Positions 16,291 to 26,003 of a stretch of DNA of 64,000 nucleotides are shown here, piece by piece. The notes beneath the pieces were generated by a model. It was not told the DNA's origin, did no database searches, and saw only the letters and a program-made list of their open reading frames with translations. The stretch spans positions 22,011 through 86,010 of the forward strand of contig PLJC01000022.1 of assembly GCA_003139545.1 (NCBI GenBank), given 5' to 3'. The DNA is from Actinomycetota bacterium (GTDB taxonomy: Bacteria; Actinomycetota; Thermoleophilia; Gaiellales; Gaiellaceae). The position numbers and the translations under genes are program-made. How positions within the stretch are numbered: position 1 is the stretch's first letter; the number at the start of each line of letters is the position of its first letter.

Positions 16291-17262
16291 GTGGACCATC
16301 CGAACACGATCGAGGCGGAGAAGCTGGTCCGCGAGTTCAAAAAGGGGCCTCGCGCCGTCGACGGAATCGACCTGCACGTGGACGCCGGAGAGATCTACGG
16401 CTTCCTCGGCCCGAACGGCGCCGGCAAGTCGACGACGGTGCTCATGCTGACGACGCTGCTGCCGCCCACGGCGGGCACGGCGCGCGTCGGTGGCTACGAC
16501 GTCGTCCACGAAGGCCCGCAGGTGCGCTCGCGCATCGGCGCCGCGCTGCAGGAGGCAGCGCTGGACGGGCTGATGACCGGCCGCGAGCATCTGCGCCTGC
16601 AGGCGGCCCTGCAGGCCCTGCCGCGGAACGAGCGCGCCGCGCGCGCAGACGAGCTCCTCGAGCGCGTCGGCCTGACCGAGGCCGCCGACCGCAAGGTGCG
16701 CGGCTATTCCGGCGGGATGAAGCGCCGTCTCGACCTCGCGATGGCGCTCGTCCACAGGCCTCGGATCCTGTTCCTCGACGAGCCGACCACCGGCCTGGAC
16801 GTTCAGAGCCGCACCGCACTCTGGAGCGAGGTCGGACGGCTCGCGCGCGAGGACGGCGTCACGGTCTTCCTCACGACGCAGTACCTCGAGGAGGCCGACG
16901 TGCTCGCCGACCGCGTCGGGATCATCGACCATGGACACATCGTCGCCGAAGGCACGCCGGATGCTCTGAAGGCGGAGATCGGCCGCCCGACGGTCGAGGC
17001 GACGGCGTCCGGCCCCGACGGCCGCGCCGAGTTGACCGAGGTGCTCGAGCGCTTCGGCACCCTTGTCCCCTCGTCCCGCGGGGTCGCCGTGCGCCTCGAC
17101 GCCGGCGAGGCCGGGTTGGCCGACGTCGTGCGAGCGCTCGACGCGAAGGGGTGCAGCGTCGCGAACCTCGAGCTGCACCAGCCGAGCCTCGACGACGTCT
17201 TCCTCGCGAAGACGGGCCGCTCGCTCGAGGGCCACGGCGGCGACGCGTCCGAGCCTGAATGA
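16291..17262 (+). CDS. ABC exporter ATP-binding protein (DrrA-type)
   Basis: ATPase of a type-5 (ABC-2) exporter. The protein has 323 residues and a GTG start at 16291. Walker A is GPNGAGKST, the signature YSGGMKRRLDLA, Walker B ILFLDEPTTGLD, and the H-loop position is occupied by Gln in LTTQYLEEAD, as is usual in DrrA-like proteins. The C-terminal 80 residues form the regulatory domain typical of DrrA/CcmA-type ATPases. The stop overlaps the first permease start (ATGA). With the two downstream permeases it should form an export complex; drug, lipid or polysaccharide substrates are all possible. Confidence 0.88.
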   Translation: MDHPNTIEAEKLVREFKKGPRAVDGIDLHVDAGEIYGFLGPNGAGKSTTVLMLTTLLPPTAGTARVGGYDVVHEGPQVRSRIGAALQEAALDGLMTGREHLRLQAALQALPRNERAARADELLERVGLTEAADRKVRGYSGGMKRRLDLAMALVHRPRILFLDEPTTGLDVQSRTALWSEVGRLAREDGVTVFLTTQYLEEADVLADRVGIIDHGHIVAEGTPDALKAEIGRPTVEATASGPDGRAELTEVLERFGTLVPSSRGVAVRLDAGEAGLADVVRALDAKGCSVANLELHQPSLDDVFLAKTGRSLEGHGGDASEPE

Positions 17263-18032
17263 GGACGACGGCCGACCAGGTCCTGCTGCTCGCGCGACGG
17301 TCGATCGTGCACACCGCACGGCAGCCGGCTGCAATCGTCTTCCCGCTCCTCTTCCCCATGTTGCTCCTCGCCGTCAACTCCGGCGGCTTGCGGGCGGAGA
17401 CGCATCTGCCGGGCTTCCCGACGAAGTCGTTCGTCGCGTTCGCGCTTGCCGTTCCGTTCATCCAGGGCGCGCTCTTCGCGACGATGAACGCCGGGACGGA
17501 CCTCGCGCGCGACGTCGAGACCGGATTCCTCAGCCGACTGTCCCTCACGCCGCTGCGCGGCGCTGCGCTCCTCGCGGGCCAGCTCGGCGGCGTCGTCGCG
17601 CTCGGCGTGATCCAGGCGTGCTTCTACCTCCTCGTCGGGCTCGTTGTCGGCGTGCGTCCGGCGGCGGGCGTCGGCGGCGTCGCCGTGCTGCTCGTCTTCG
17701 CCGCGATGATCGCGCTCGCGTTCGGGAGCATCGGCGCATGGGCCGCGCTGCGCACCGGCTCGCCGGAGGCCGTGCAGAGCCTCTTCCCCGTCTTCTTCGT
17801 CTTCCTGTTCATCTCGTCGATGAACATCCCGCGGAACCTCATCTCGACGACGTGGTTCCGGTACGCGGCGACCGCCAACCCGGTGTCCTATCTGCTCGAG
17901 TGCGTCCGCAGCCTCATCATCACCGGCTGGAACGGCGAGGCTCTCCTCCTCGGGTTCGGCATCGTCACGCTCGTGGCGATCACCGGGCTCTCGCTCGCCG
18001 CGTACACGCTGCCGCGGAGGCTCGCGCGATGA
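17259..18032 (+). CDS. ABC-2 type exporter permease (first of two)
   Basis: 257 residues with six predicted membrane segments. The family's amphipathic and loop features are visible: RSIVHTARQPAAIVFPLLFPMLLLA at the N-terminus, the GTDLARDVETGFLSRLSLTPL cytoplasmic loop, and ANPVSYLLECVRSLI before the last helix. It overlaps the ATPase gene by 4 bp at the start and the second permease by 4 bp at the end. The ETGF...L motif is repeated in the second permease, so the two are paralogues and probably form a heterodimer. Confidence 0.85.
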   Translation: MRTTADQVLLLARRSIVHTARQPAAIVFPLLFPMLLLAVNSGGLRAETHLPGFPTKSFVAFALAVPFIQGALFATMNAGTDLARDVETGFLSRLSLTPLRGAALLAGQLGGVVALGVIQACFYLLVGLVVGVRPAAGVGGVAVLLVFAAMIALAFGSIGAWAALRTGSPEAVQSLFPVFFVFLFISSMNIPRNLISTTWFRYAATANPVSYLLECVRSLIITGWNGEALLLGFGIVTLVAITGLSLAAYTLPRRLAR

Positions 18033-18799
18033 AACGGAATCTGTCGGTCGCGCAAGGAGTCGCCTGGCGCACGCTGCACAACGTGTTCACGAACCCGTCT
18101 CTCGTCATCCCGCAGCTCGCGTTCCCGTTGTTCTTCTTCACCGCGTTCGTCGGTGGACTGTCGCGCATCCACAACGTCCCCGGATTCCACTACGCCCAGG
18201 GCTACACGGCGTTCCAGTTCGTCTTCGTCCTGCTGCAATCGGCGGCGTTCGGCGGCGTCTTCACGGGCTTCGGGATCGCGCGCGACTTCGAGACCGGGTT
18301 CGCCCGGCGCCTGCTGCTTGCGGCGCCGCATCGCACGGGCATCGTGATCGGATACGCGGTCGCCGCCCTGTGCCGTTGGCTCGTCACCGCCATCTTCCTC
18401 ACCGTGATCGCGTTCGCCGTCGGCATGAAGGTCGGCGGGAGCGGCATCGACCTGCCTGCGCTCTACGTCCTCGCAGCGATCGTCAACTCCGCCGCGGTCC
18501 TGTGGGCGTGCGGCGTCGCGATGCGGTTGCGGACGATGCAGGCCGGGCCGGTCATGCAGATGCCCGTGTTCCTCGTCCTCTTCTTCGCACCCGTGTACGT
18601 CCCGCTGAACCTGCTCACCGGTTGGATCCACGGCGTTGCACTCGTCAATCCGCTCACGCGCGTGCTCGAGGCCGGCCGCAGCTTCGTCGCCGGTTCGCCG
18701 GCGCAGGTCGCGGCCGCGTACGGTGCAGCGTTCGGGCTGGCGGTGCTCTTCGCGTGGTGGGCCATGCGCGGCCTGCGCAAGGCCGAGGCCGCCGGGTAG
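18029..18799 (+). CDS. ABC-2 type exporter permease (second of two)
   Basis: The protein has 256 residues and an ATG start at 18029 within an ATGA overlap. Six hydrophobic segments are seen, with ARDFETGFARRLLLAAPHRTG matching the loop of the neighbouring permease and LVNPLTRVLEAGRSFVAG matching its pre-helix motif. This is the last gene of a three-gene exporter operon. About 67 bp containing the T-rich TTTACGCAAACCTTTC separate it from the next gene, the first real gap in this operon and a plausible promoter region for the glycosyltransferase. Confidence 0.85.
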   Translation: MKRNLSVAQGVAWRTLHNVFTNPSLVIPQLAFPLFFFTAFVGGLSRIHNVPGFHYAQGYTAFQFVFVLLQSAAFGGVFTGFGIARDFETGFARRLLLAAPHRTGIVIGYAVAALCRWLVTAIFLTVIAFAVGMKVGGSGIDLPALYVLAAIVNSAAVLWACGVAMRLRTMQAGPVMQMPVFLVLFFAPVYVPLNLLTGWIHGVALVNPLTRVLEAGRSFVAGSPAQVAAAYGAAFGLAVLFAWWAMRGLRKAEAAG

Positions 18800-18866
18800 A
18801 GGCTTTACGCAAACCTTTCAGCGCATCCGTTAGAGGTTGCGGCTCAGGGGTACCTGGATATGTGGG

Positions 18867-19727
18867 ATGCCTCGGGTCAGCGCCGCAATCATCACGCACA
18901 ACCGCGCGAACTATCTCGCGGATGCGATCGCGAGCGTGCTCGCGCAGACCGTCACTGACGTCGAGTTGATCGTTGTCGACGACGGATCGACCGACGAGAC
19001 CGCGGACGTCGTCGCGCCGTACCTCGACCGGATCCGGTACGTGCGGCAGGAGAGACGCGGTAAAGCGGCTGCCCGCAACGCCGCCGTCGAGCTGGCGCGT
19101 GGTGAGCTCATCGCCTTCTGCGATTCCGACGACATCTGGTATCCGGACCGCCTCGAGCGCCAGCTGGCCGCGCTGGAGCAACACCCGAACGTGGGCATGG
19201 TGCATGGGCACGTGGACTTCGTGAGCTCCGACGGCCACGCAATGCTGGACCGCACGTCGGCGATGCGCGCGCTCTTCGGCGCCGCGCACCGCCCGCAGGC
19301 GACGTACGCGTCGTACGCATTCGACTGTCGCTGCATGAGCTCGACGATCCTCGTGCCTCGTTCCGTCTTCGACGTCGTCGGCCCCTACGACTGCGAACTG
19401 CCGATCGAGGACTACGACTTCTACCTCCGGCTCGTGCTGGAGTACGACGTCCTGTTCCTGGACGGGCCGGCGCTGGCGCAGTACCGCGTCCACGACGAGA
19501 AGACGACCGACTACGAGCTCGGCACCGGACAGATTCAGACCGCCGAAAAGCACCTCGCGATGCTCGACGCGCGCTCCGACATCCCCGACTCGCGTCGCGC
19601 GCGACGGAACTTCCACCTCATGATCGCCCAGACGTCGCGCGTGCTGGGCGACCGCCGCCGTGCACGCACGGCCGCGCTCCGAGCCCTCGCCCTCGGCGAG
19701 CCCAGGGGCCTCCGCCTCGCGCGTTAG
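18867..19727 (+). CDS. Family 2 glycosyltransferase
   Basis: 286 residues in a GT-A fold. The N-terminus is VSAAIITHNRANYLADAI, followed by the nucleotide-binding VVDDGSTDET, the metal-binding DSDD motif in AFCDSDDIWYPDR, and a catalytic-region IEDYDFYLRL (ED-type). ATG 18867 is chosen because it places the first strand at residue 5; a TTG 30 bases upstream would add ten non-family residues. Donor and acceptor sugars are unknown. No export signal is present. An inverted repeat (19723-19739) follows the stop codon. Confidence 0.85.
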   Translation: MPRVSAAIITHNRANYLADAIASVLAQTVTDVELIVVDDGSTDETADVVAPYLDRIRYVRQERRGKAAARNAAVELARGELIAFCDSDDIWYPDRLERQLAALEQHPNVGMVHGHVDFVSSDGHAMLDRTSAMRALFGAAHRPQATYASYAFDCRCMSSTILVPRSVFDVVGPYDCELPIEDYDFYLRLVLEYDVLFLDGPALAQYRVHDEKTTDYELGTGQIQTAEKHLAMLDARSDIPDSRRARRNFHLMIAQTSRVLGDRRRARTAALRALALGEPRGLRLAR

Positions 19728-19739
19728 CCCACAGCTAAC
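19723..19739 (+). terminator. Short stem-loop at the end of the GT2 gene
   Basis: GTTAGC (19723-19728), five-base loop, GCTAAC (19734-19739). The left arm overlaps the GT2 stop codon. There is no T-run, so it is at best a weak transcript end or RNA 3'-end stabiliser. Confidence 0.35.
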
Positions 19740-19774
19740 AGATTCGTGACGGATCCGGGCTAGCGTGTCCGGGG

Positions 19775-21910
19775 ATGCCAAGGGGGACTGCACGGGCGGC
19801 CGCCCTCTGCGTTGCTGCGGCCACGGCCGTCCTCCTATCCATCTCCGCCCCTGCCCAGGCGGCGACGAGCTGTCCGTGGATGAGCCAGGCGATGCGACCG
19901 GCCGCGCGCGCGGCTGCGTTGCTCGCCGCCATGAGCCCGAGCGACAAGCTCGCCCTGCTCAGCGGCGTCGATCCGCATGTTGCGCTCGGCGTGGCCGACG
20001 GCCCTCTCTATGTCGGATACGTGCCGCCGAATCCGACACTCTGCATTCCGGCACTGACGCTCAACGACGGCCCCGCCGGCGTGGCCGGCCTGCAGGTCGG
20101 GACGACCGCATTTCCCGCTCCCATCGCGCAGGCCGCGACCTGGGATCTCGCCCTGCAACAGAAGCTCGGCCAGGCGATGGGCCTCGAGGCGTGGGAGAAG
20201 GGCGTCGACGTCCTGCTCGCGCCCGACGTGAACATCGCCCGCATTCCGGAGAACGGGCGCAACTTCGAGGCGTTCGGCGAGGACCCGTTCCTGAGCGCCG
20301 AGACAGCGGTGGCCGTGATCACCGGCATCCAGCGCAACCCGGTCATCGCGACGGTCAAGCACTTCCCGGTCAACAGCCAGGAGACGAACCGCTACTACGT
20401 GTCGTCGAACGTCGACGACCGGACGTTGCACGAGATCTATCTGCCGCCCTTCGCGGCGGCGGTGGGTCAGGGAAAGGTCGGCGCCGTCATGTGCGCGTAC
20501 GGAGCGGTCAACGCGATTCACTCGTGCCAGGCGCCGGAGTTCCTCACGACGATCCTCAGAGACGAGTGGCACTTCCACGGCTTCGTCATGTCCGATTGGG
20601 GTGCCACCTGGTCGACCGTGCCGGCTGCCAACGCCGGCCTCGACCTCGAGATGCCGGGTGGGGTGTTCTTCACGAGCGCGCTCTCCGACGCGGTCGCCGC
20701 CGGCACCGTCACGAGCTCGACCGTCGACGACGCGGTGCGCGACATCCTCACGTCGATGTTCGAGCGCGGGATCTTCGACAGGCCGCCGCCCGCGCTCGCA
20801 GGCGTCGCCCTCTCAGACATCTCGACGCCTGCCGACGAACACGTCGCGTTGCAGACCGCGGAGGAGTCCACCGTCCTGCTGAAGAACGCCGGTGGCGCGC
20901 TCCCGCTCCGGCTCGGGCACGGCACCTCCATTGCGCTCATCGGTGCGCCCGTGGGCCTGGACGGCGTGCGGCCCTACGTCGCCGGCGGGGGAAGCTCGTA
21001 CACGGGCGGGGCCGATCCGGTGTCGCCGTTACAGGCGCTCACCGCCCGCGCGGCCAAGGCAGGCGCCACCGTCGTCGCCGACAGCGGCGCGGACCCCACC
21101 ACCGCGGCCAGTGTGGCCGGCCACGCGAATCTTGCCGTCGTCTTCGCGTACGACCAGGAGAGGGAGGGCCTCGACCGCGACGATCTCAGCCTGCCCCTCG
21201 GCCAGGACCAGCTCATCGAGCAGGTCGCCCAGGCGAATCACCACACGATCGTCGTCCTCGACACGGGCGGCCCGGTGCTCATGCCGTGGCTCGACCAAGT
21301 CTCCGCGGTCGTCGAAGCCTGGTACCCCGGCGAGCAGGATGGCAACGCCGTCGCGGCCATCCTGTTCGGTGATGTAAATCCAAGCGGCCGGCTTCCCCAG
21401 ACGTTCCCGCCGAGCACTGCCGCAGTCCCCGCATCGTCAGGCGACCAGTGGCCGGGCAGCGGCGGCGGTCAGGACGCGGCCTTCACAGAAGGCCTGGCCG
21501 TCGGGTACCGCTGGTATGACGCCCACAAGGTCACGCCGTTGTTCCCCTTCGGCTACGGGCTCTCGTACACGAGTTTCGCGTACAGCCATCTGCGCATTGC
21601 GCGTTCGAGCGCTCACCTCGCGGTGTCGTTCACCGTGCGGAACACGGGAGCGCGGGCCGGCGCGGAGGTCGCGCAGCTCTACGTCGACGATCCGACGGCC
21701 GCAGGCGAGCCGCCGAAGCAACTGCAGGGCTACCAGAGGGTGTACCTCCGCCCCGGTCGAAGCACCCGACTGACGATTGCGCTCACACGGCGTTCGTTCT
21801 CCGTCTGGGACACCGCGTCCCAGTCGTGGCGGACGACCCCCGGTCTGTACCGGATTCTCGTCGGCGCCTCCTCGCGCGACATCCGGCTCCGCGGCTTCGT
21901 GCGGAAGTAA
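19775..21910 (+). CDS. Secreted glycoside hydrolase family 3 (beta-glucosidase-like)
   Basis: 711 residues with a Sec signal peptide (residues 1-30, ending APAQAATS). The GH3 N-terminal TIM-barrel domain has NDGPAGVAG, FGEDPFLSA and VKHFPVNSQETNR. The nucleophile Asp is in FVMSDWGATWS. The C-terminal alpha/beta sandwich begins at EESTVLLKNAGGALPLR, and a fibronectin-III-like domain occupies the last ~110 residues (FPFGYGLSYTSF, then VRNTGARAGAEVAQLYV). The export signal indicates extracellular breakdown of beta-linked glucosides or oligosaccharides. It ends 3 bp before the convergent rny stop, with no terminator visible between them. Confidence 0.9.
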   Translation: MPRGTARAAALCVAAATAVLLSISAPAQAATSCPWMSQAMRPAARAAALLAAMSPSDKLALLSGVDPHVALGVADGPLYVGYVPPNPTLCIPALTLNDGPAGVAGLQVGTTAFPAPIAQAATWDLALQQKLGQAMGLEAWEKGVDVLLAPDVNIARIPENGRNFEAFGEDPFLSAETAVAVITGIQRNPVIATVKHFPVNSQETNRYYVSSNVDDRTLHEIYLPPFAAAVGQGKVGAVMCAYGAVNAIHSCQAPEFLTTILRDEWHFHGFVMSDWGATWSTVPAANAGLDLEMPGGVFFTSALSDAVAAGTVTSSTVDDAVRDILTSMFERGIFDRPPPALAGVALSDISTPADEHVALQTAEESTVLLKNAGGALPLRLGHGTSIALIGAPVGLDGVRPYVAGGGSSYTGGADPVSPLQALTARAAKAGATVVADSGADPTTAASVAGHANLAVVFAYDQEREGLDRDDLSLPLGQDQLIEQVAQANHHTIVVLDTGGPVLMPWLDQVSAVVEAWYPGEQDGNAVAAILFGDVNPSGRLPQTFPPSTAAVPASSGDQWPGSGGGQDAAFTEGLAVGYRWYDAHKVTPLFPFGYGLSYTSFAYSHLRIARSSAHLAVSFTVRNTGARAGAEVAQLYVDDPTAAGEPPKQLQGYQRVYLRPGRSTRLTIALTRRSFSVWDTASQSWRTTPGLYRILVGASSRDIRLRGFVRK

Positions 21911-21913
21911 CCC

Positions 21914-23557
21914 TCAGACGACGTCGGCGCGATCACGCTCGGGGTCGAGCGGGCCCGCCTCCCGCTCACCGTTCCCGACGTGGTTGCGTGCGACGTCGAC
22001 GGCGCGGCTCTCCCGGATCACGGTCACCTTCACCTGGCCGGGATACTCGAGCTGATCCTCGATCTCGCGCGCGATCTCGTGCGAGAGCAGGGCCGCCTCC
22101 TCGTCGCTCACGTCGCCCGGGGCGACGATGACACGGATCTCACGGCCGGCCTGGAGGGCGTACACCTTCTCGACGCCCGGCTTCGAGGCCGCCAGCTCCT
22201 CGAGCGACTCGAGGCGCTTGATGTAGTGCTCCAGGCTCTCTCCTCGTGCGCCCGGACGCGATGCGGAGATGGCATCCGCCGCGATCACGAGGACGGCCTC
22301 GACCGTCTGCGGCTGCACCTCGTAATGGTGCGCCTCGATCGCGTGCACGACGCCCTGCTGCTCTCCGTACCGGCGCGCGAGCTGCGCGGAGATGAGTGCG
22401 TGCGATCCCTCCATCTCGTGGCTCATCGCCTTGCCGAGGTCGTGCAACATCGCGGCGCGTTTCGCGGTGCGCACGCTCGCGCCTAGCTCGGTCGCCATGA
22501 TCCCCGCGAGGTGGACGACCTCGAGCGTGTGCTTGAGGACGTTCTGTCCGTAGCTCGTGCGGAAGCGGAGCCGGCCGAGGATCTTCTGCAGCTCCTCGTG
22601 GAACGGCCCGCAGTTGGCCTCGAACACGGCCTGCTCGCCGGCCTGCCGGACGATCTCTTCGAGCTCCGCCTTCGACTGGTAGTAGGTCTCCTCGATGCGG
22701 GCCGGGTGGATGCGGCCGTCCTCGATGAGCTTCGTCAGCGTCAGGCGCGCAACTTCGCGACGCAGACCGTCGAACGACGAGAGCACGACCGCGTGCGGCG
22801 TGTCGTCGATGATGAAGTCGACACCGGTGAGGTGCTCCAGTGCGCGGATGTTCCGGCCCTCGCGGCCGATGATCCGGCCCTTCATGTCGTCGGAGGGAAG
22901 CTCCACGACGGTGACGGTCGTCTCGGCCGCATGGCTTGCCGCGACGCGCTGCAACGCGTCGGCGACGAGGTTGCGCGCGCGCCGCTTCGACTCCGCGCGT
23001 GCCTCCTCCTCGAGCATTCGGACGCGTCGCGCGAGATCGTGGCGAACGAGCTCCTCCCCACGCTGGAGCATCTGCGCCTTCGCCTCCTGCTGCGTCAAGC
23101 CGGAGACCCGCTCGAGGGCGGACTGTTGCGCGCGGTTCGCCTCCTTCAGCTCGTCCTGGAGCGCGCGCAGATGCGTTTCGCGATCCGCGACGCCCTGGTC
23201 GCGGCGGGACACCTCGAGGAGCCGTCGCTCGACGTCCTCCTCCTTCGCGAGGACGCGCTCCTCGACCTTCACGACCGTCTGACGGCGGTCGGCGAGCTCG
23301 GCGTCGATCTCCGCCCGCAGCTTGACCGCCTGCTCGCGCGCCTCGATCTGCGCTTCGCGGCGAACGGCCTCCGCCTCGCGCTCGGCGTCCTCGACGAGCT
23401 GCCGCCGAACGCGCCGGGCCTTGCCGACACCGGTGGCGCCGAACACCTGCACCGCGACCAGCGCGAGGATCGCTCCTCCGACGATTCCGGCGGCGACTCC
23501 GATCGCGATCAGCACGGGCTGCTCCTCGCTCAGGTGGAGGTGAGTTGTCCGCGCCAT
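21914..23557 (-). CDS. rny: Ribonuclease Y
   Basis: Membrane-anchored endoribonuclease that starts mRNA decay. 547 residues, ATG 23557. An N-terminal TM helix (residues 14-40) is followed by a long charged coiled coil (about 45-210). A KH domain follows (LPSDDMKGRIIGREGRNIRALE, with GREG at the RNA-binding loop) and then an HD domain with HDLGKAM carrying the catalytic His-Asp pair. In actinobacteria rny commonly follows recA-recX, as here. With RNase J and PNPase also encoded in this window, the cell appears to use a Y/J/PNPase decay set; no RNase E gene is in the window. Confidence 0.95.
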   Translation of the reverse strand: MARTTHLHLSEEQPVLIAIGVAAGIVGGAILALVAVQVFGATGVGKARRVRRQLVEDAEREAEAVRREAQIEAREQAVKLRAEIDAELADRRQTVVKVEERVLAKEEDVERRLLEVSRRDQGVADRETHLRALQDELKEANRAQQSALERVSGLTQQEAKAQMLQRGEELVRHDLARRVRMLEEEARAESKRRARNLVADALQRVAASHAAETTVTVVELPSDDMKGRIIGREGRNIRALEHLTGVDFIIDDTPHAVVLSSFDGLRREVARLTLTKLIEDGRIHPARIEETYYQSKAELEEIVRQAGEQAVFEANCGPFHEELQKILGRLRFRTSYGQNVLKHTLEVVHLAGIMATELGASVRTAKRAAMLHDLGKAMSHEMEGSHALISAQLARRYGEQQGVVHAIEAHHYEVQPQTVEAVLVIAADAISASRPGARGESLEHYIKRLESLEELAASKPGVEKVYALQAGREIRVIVAPGDVSDEEAALLSHEIAREIEDQLEYPGQVKVTVIRESRAVDVARNHVGNGEREAGPLDPERDRADVV

Positions 23558-23769
23558 CCGCCGGTCACCGGCAGACGGGGTGTCCCCGAAGTCGCTCAGC
23601 TGTCGGCGCCCACGTCCGTGAGCGCCACCGTGCGCCGCCCTACCTCTGCGGCAGCCTCCGGTCGTTCGAGTCGGTTGCGAAGTCGATTCTCACAGCGTGG
23701 GATGCGTTTCGGAAAAAGCCCGTATGCAGGAAAAACGTCAGATGGAACGTCGAGGGATCGTACCGCCGA
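23558..23769. other. Noncoding gap between recX and rny (212 bp)
   Basis: The longest gap in the window. On the minus strand it follows the recX stop with two short T-runs (GTTTTTCC and GCTTTTTCC) but no clear stem-loop, and it precedes rny. It probably holds the rny promoter. No RNA gene or clear operator is visible. Confidence 0.4.
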
Positions 23770-24312
23770 TCACGTGTCGGACGCAACTTCGAAGCCCCGC
23801 GCAGCCAGCCAGCGCTGCGAGCGGCCGGCGGCCAGGAACGCTCCGGCCCGCTCGTGCTCGGGCATGAGGCCTGCGAGCGCCGCTTCGAGCGCCTCTCCGG
23901 CGAATCCCTCCCCCTCGAGCGTCAACCGCACCGCCGCGTCCCCGTACCCGCGGCCGGCGAGACCTTGCGCCCGGGCCGCCGCCGCCCGCGCATCGTCGAG
24001 GATCCCGCTCCGCCCCAGGGTCGCGATCGCGTCGTCCGCGGCCCGCCCGGGGACGCCGGCAGCCGTGAGCCGGTGCCGGACGGCCGCCTGCGACCGGTCG
24101 CGGTGCGTGAGCGCCCGTGTGGCCCGTGTGAGGGCGCTCGACCGACGGAGCTCACGAGCGAGTGTCCGCGCCGCCGTGCGATCGAGCGCGCGACCGACGA
24201 GCAGTCCGGTGCGCACGACCGCGTCGGCCGGGAGCGTGCGCCACGGCGCGCCGTCGAGCTCGACGTCCACGCGGCCGCGCGGACGCTCCCGGAGCGCCGT
24301 GACGGTGGCCAC
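23770..24312 (-). CDS. recX: Regulatory protein RecX
   Basis: RecX binds RecA filaments and limits recombinase and coprotease activity. 180 residues, GTG start at 24312, directly abutting the recA stop (0 bp gap). Three-helix RecX repeats are recognisable: ALTHRDRSQAAVRHRLTAAG, then DDAIATLGRSGILDDARAAAARA, then GYGDAAVRLTLEGEGFAGEALEAAL. The C-terminal ~20 residues are less conserved. Position directly after recA is standard, and co-induction with recA is expected. Confidence 0.9.
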   Translation of the reverse strand: MATVTALRERPRGRVDVELDGAPWRTLPADAVVRTGLLVGRALDRTAARTLARELRRSSALTRATRALTHRDRSQAAVRHRLTAAGVPGRAADDAIATLGRSGILDDARAAAARAQGLAGRGYGDAAVRLTLEGEGFAGEALEAALAGLMPEHERAGAFLAAGRSQRWLAARGFEVASDT

Positions 24313-25439
<1,127 letters not shown>

Positions 25440-25443
<4 letters not shown>

Positions 25444-26003
25444 CGACCTCCTAGGGCAACTGACGCGAGAACCTCGTACTCCGCACCGCTTGGGCGTAGC
25501 CGGGACAGATAAGCAGAGGCGTCGGACGGAATGAGAACATATGTTCCCATATTCGCCAGGTCCGGGTCGAGTCCTGGCGGCTCCCGAAAACGGCCCACCG
25601 TGAGGTGCGGAAGCCACGGCCGCCCCTCCCGGCGGTAGACACCGGCCCGTTCCAGCCGCGCCTGGAGATCGGCCGCGAACGCCCCAGCGCGGCCGCTCTC
25701 GTCGTCGCAGACGAGCATGGCGACGCTCCGCGTCTCGCGGTAGCGGACGGGCGTGAGCCGGAGCTCGTCCTCGGCGCCGCCCGCGGCTGCCCGCAGGGCC
25801 TCGAGGACGGCCGGGAGATCGGCGGCCGGACGATGCCCGAGGAAGGCCAATGTGAGATGGAGCTGCTCGCGCGGCACGATGCGCATGCGCTCCAGGTGGG
25901 CGTGCTGCCACGCCTCGACGACGTCGAGCGCGGCGTCCGGCAGGCGGAGGCCGAGGAAGAGCCGGATCCGTTCACTGCCGCCCACGCTAGGCGGCGGGGT
26001 CAT
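25440..26003 (-). CDS. thpR: RNA 2',3'-cyclic phosphodiesterase (2'-5' RNA ligase family)
   Basis: 187 residues of the 2H phosphoesterase fold, with both catalytic His-x-Thr motifs: HLTLAFLG (His49) and HLTVGRF (His133). The family cleaves 2',3'-cyclic phosphates and in vitro also ligates 2'-5' ends; the cellular role is unclear. It sits between cinA and recA with ATGA overlaps on both sides, a common actinobacterial arrangement. The stretch coding [11 protein letters not shown] contains a perfect LexA-like palindrome, so this gene carries the recA control region inside its 3' coding half. Confidence 0.9.
25535..25546 (-). promoter_or_regulatory. Predicted LexA (SOS) operator upstream of recA
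   Basis: GAACATATGTTC is a perfect 12-bp palindrome matching the Gram-positive and actinobacterial LexA core GAAC-N4-GTTC, here with ATAT in the middle. It ends 92 bp before the recA ATG, on the codons for Gly-Thr-Tyr-Val in thpR. A poor promoter-like pair can be read just downstream on the minus strand (TTCTCA, 18 bp, CTTATC). The palindrome is directly seen; LexA control of an internal recA-recX promoter is inference. Confidence 0.75.
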
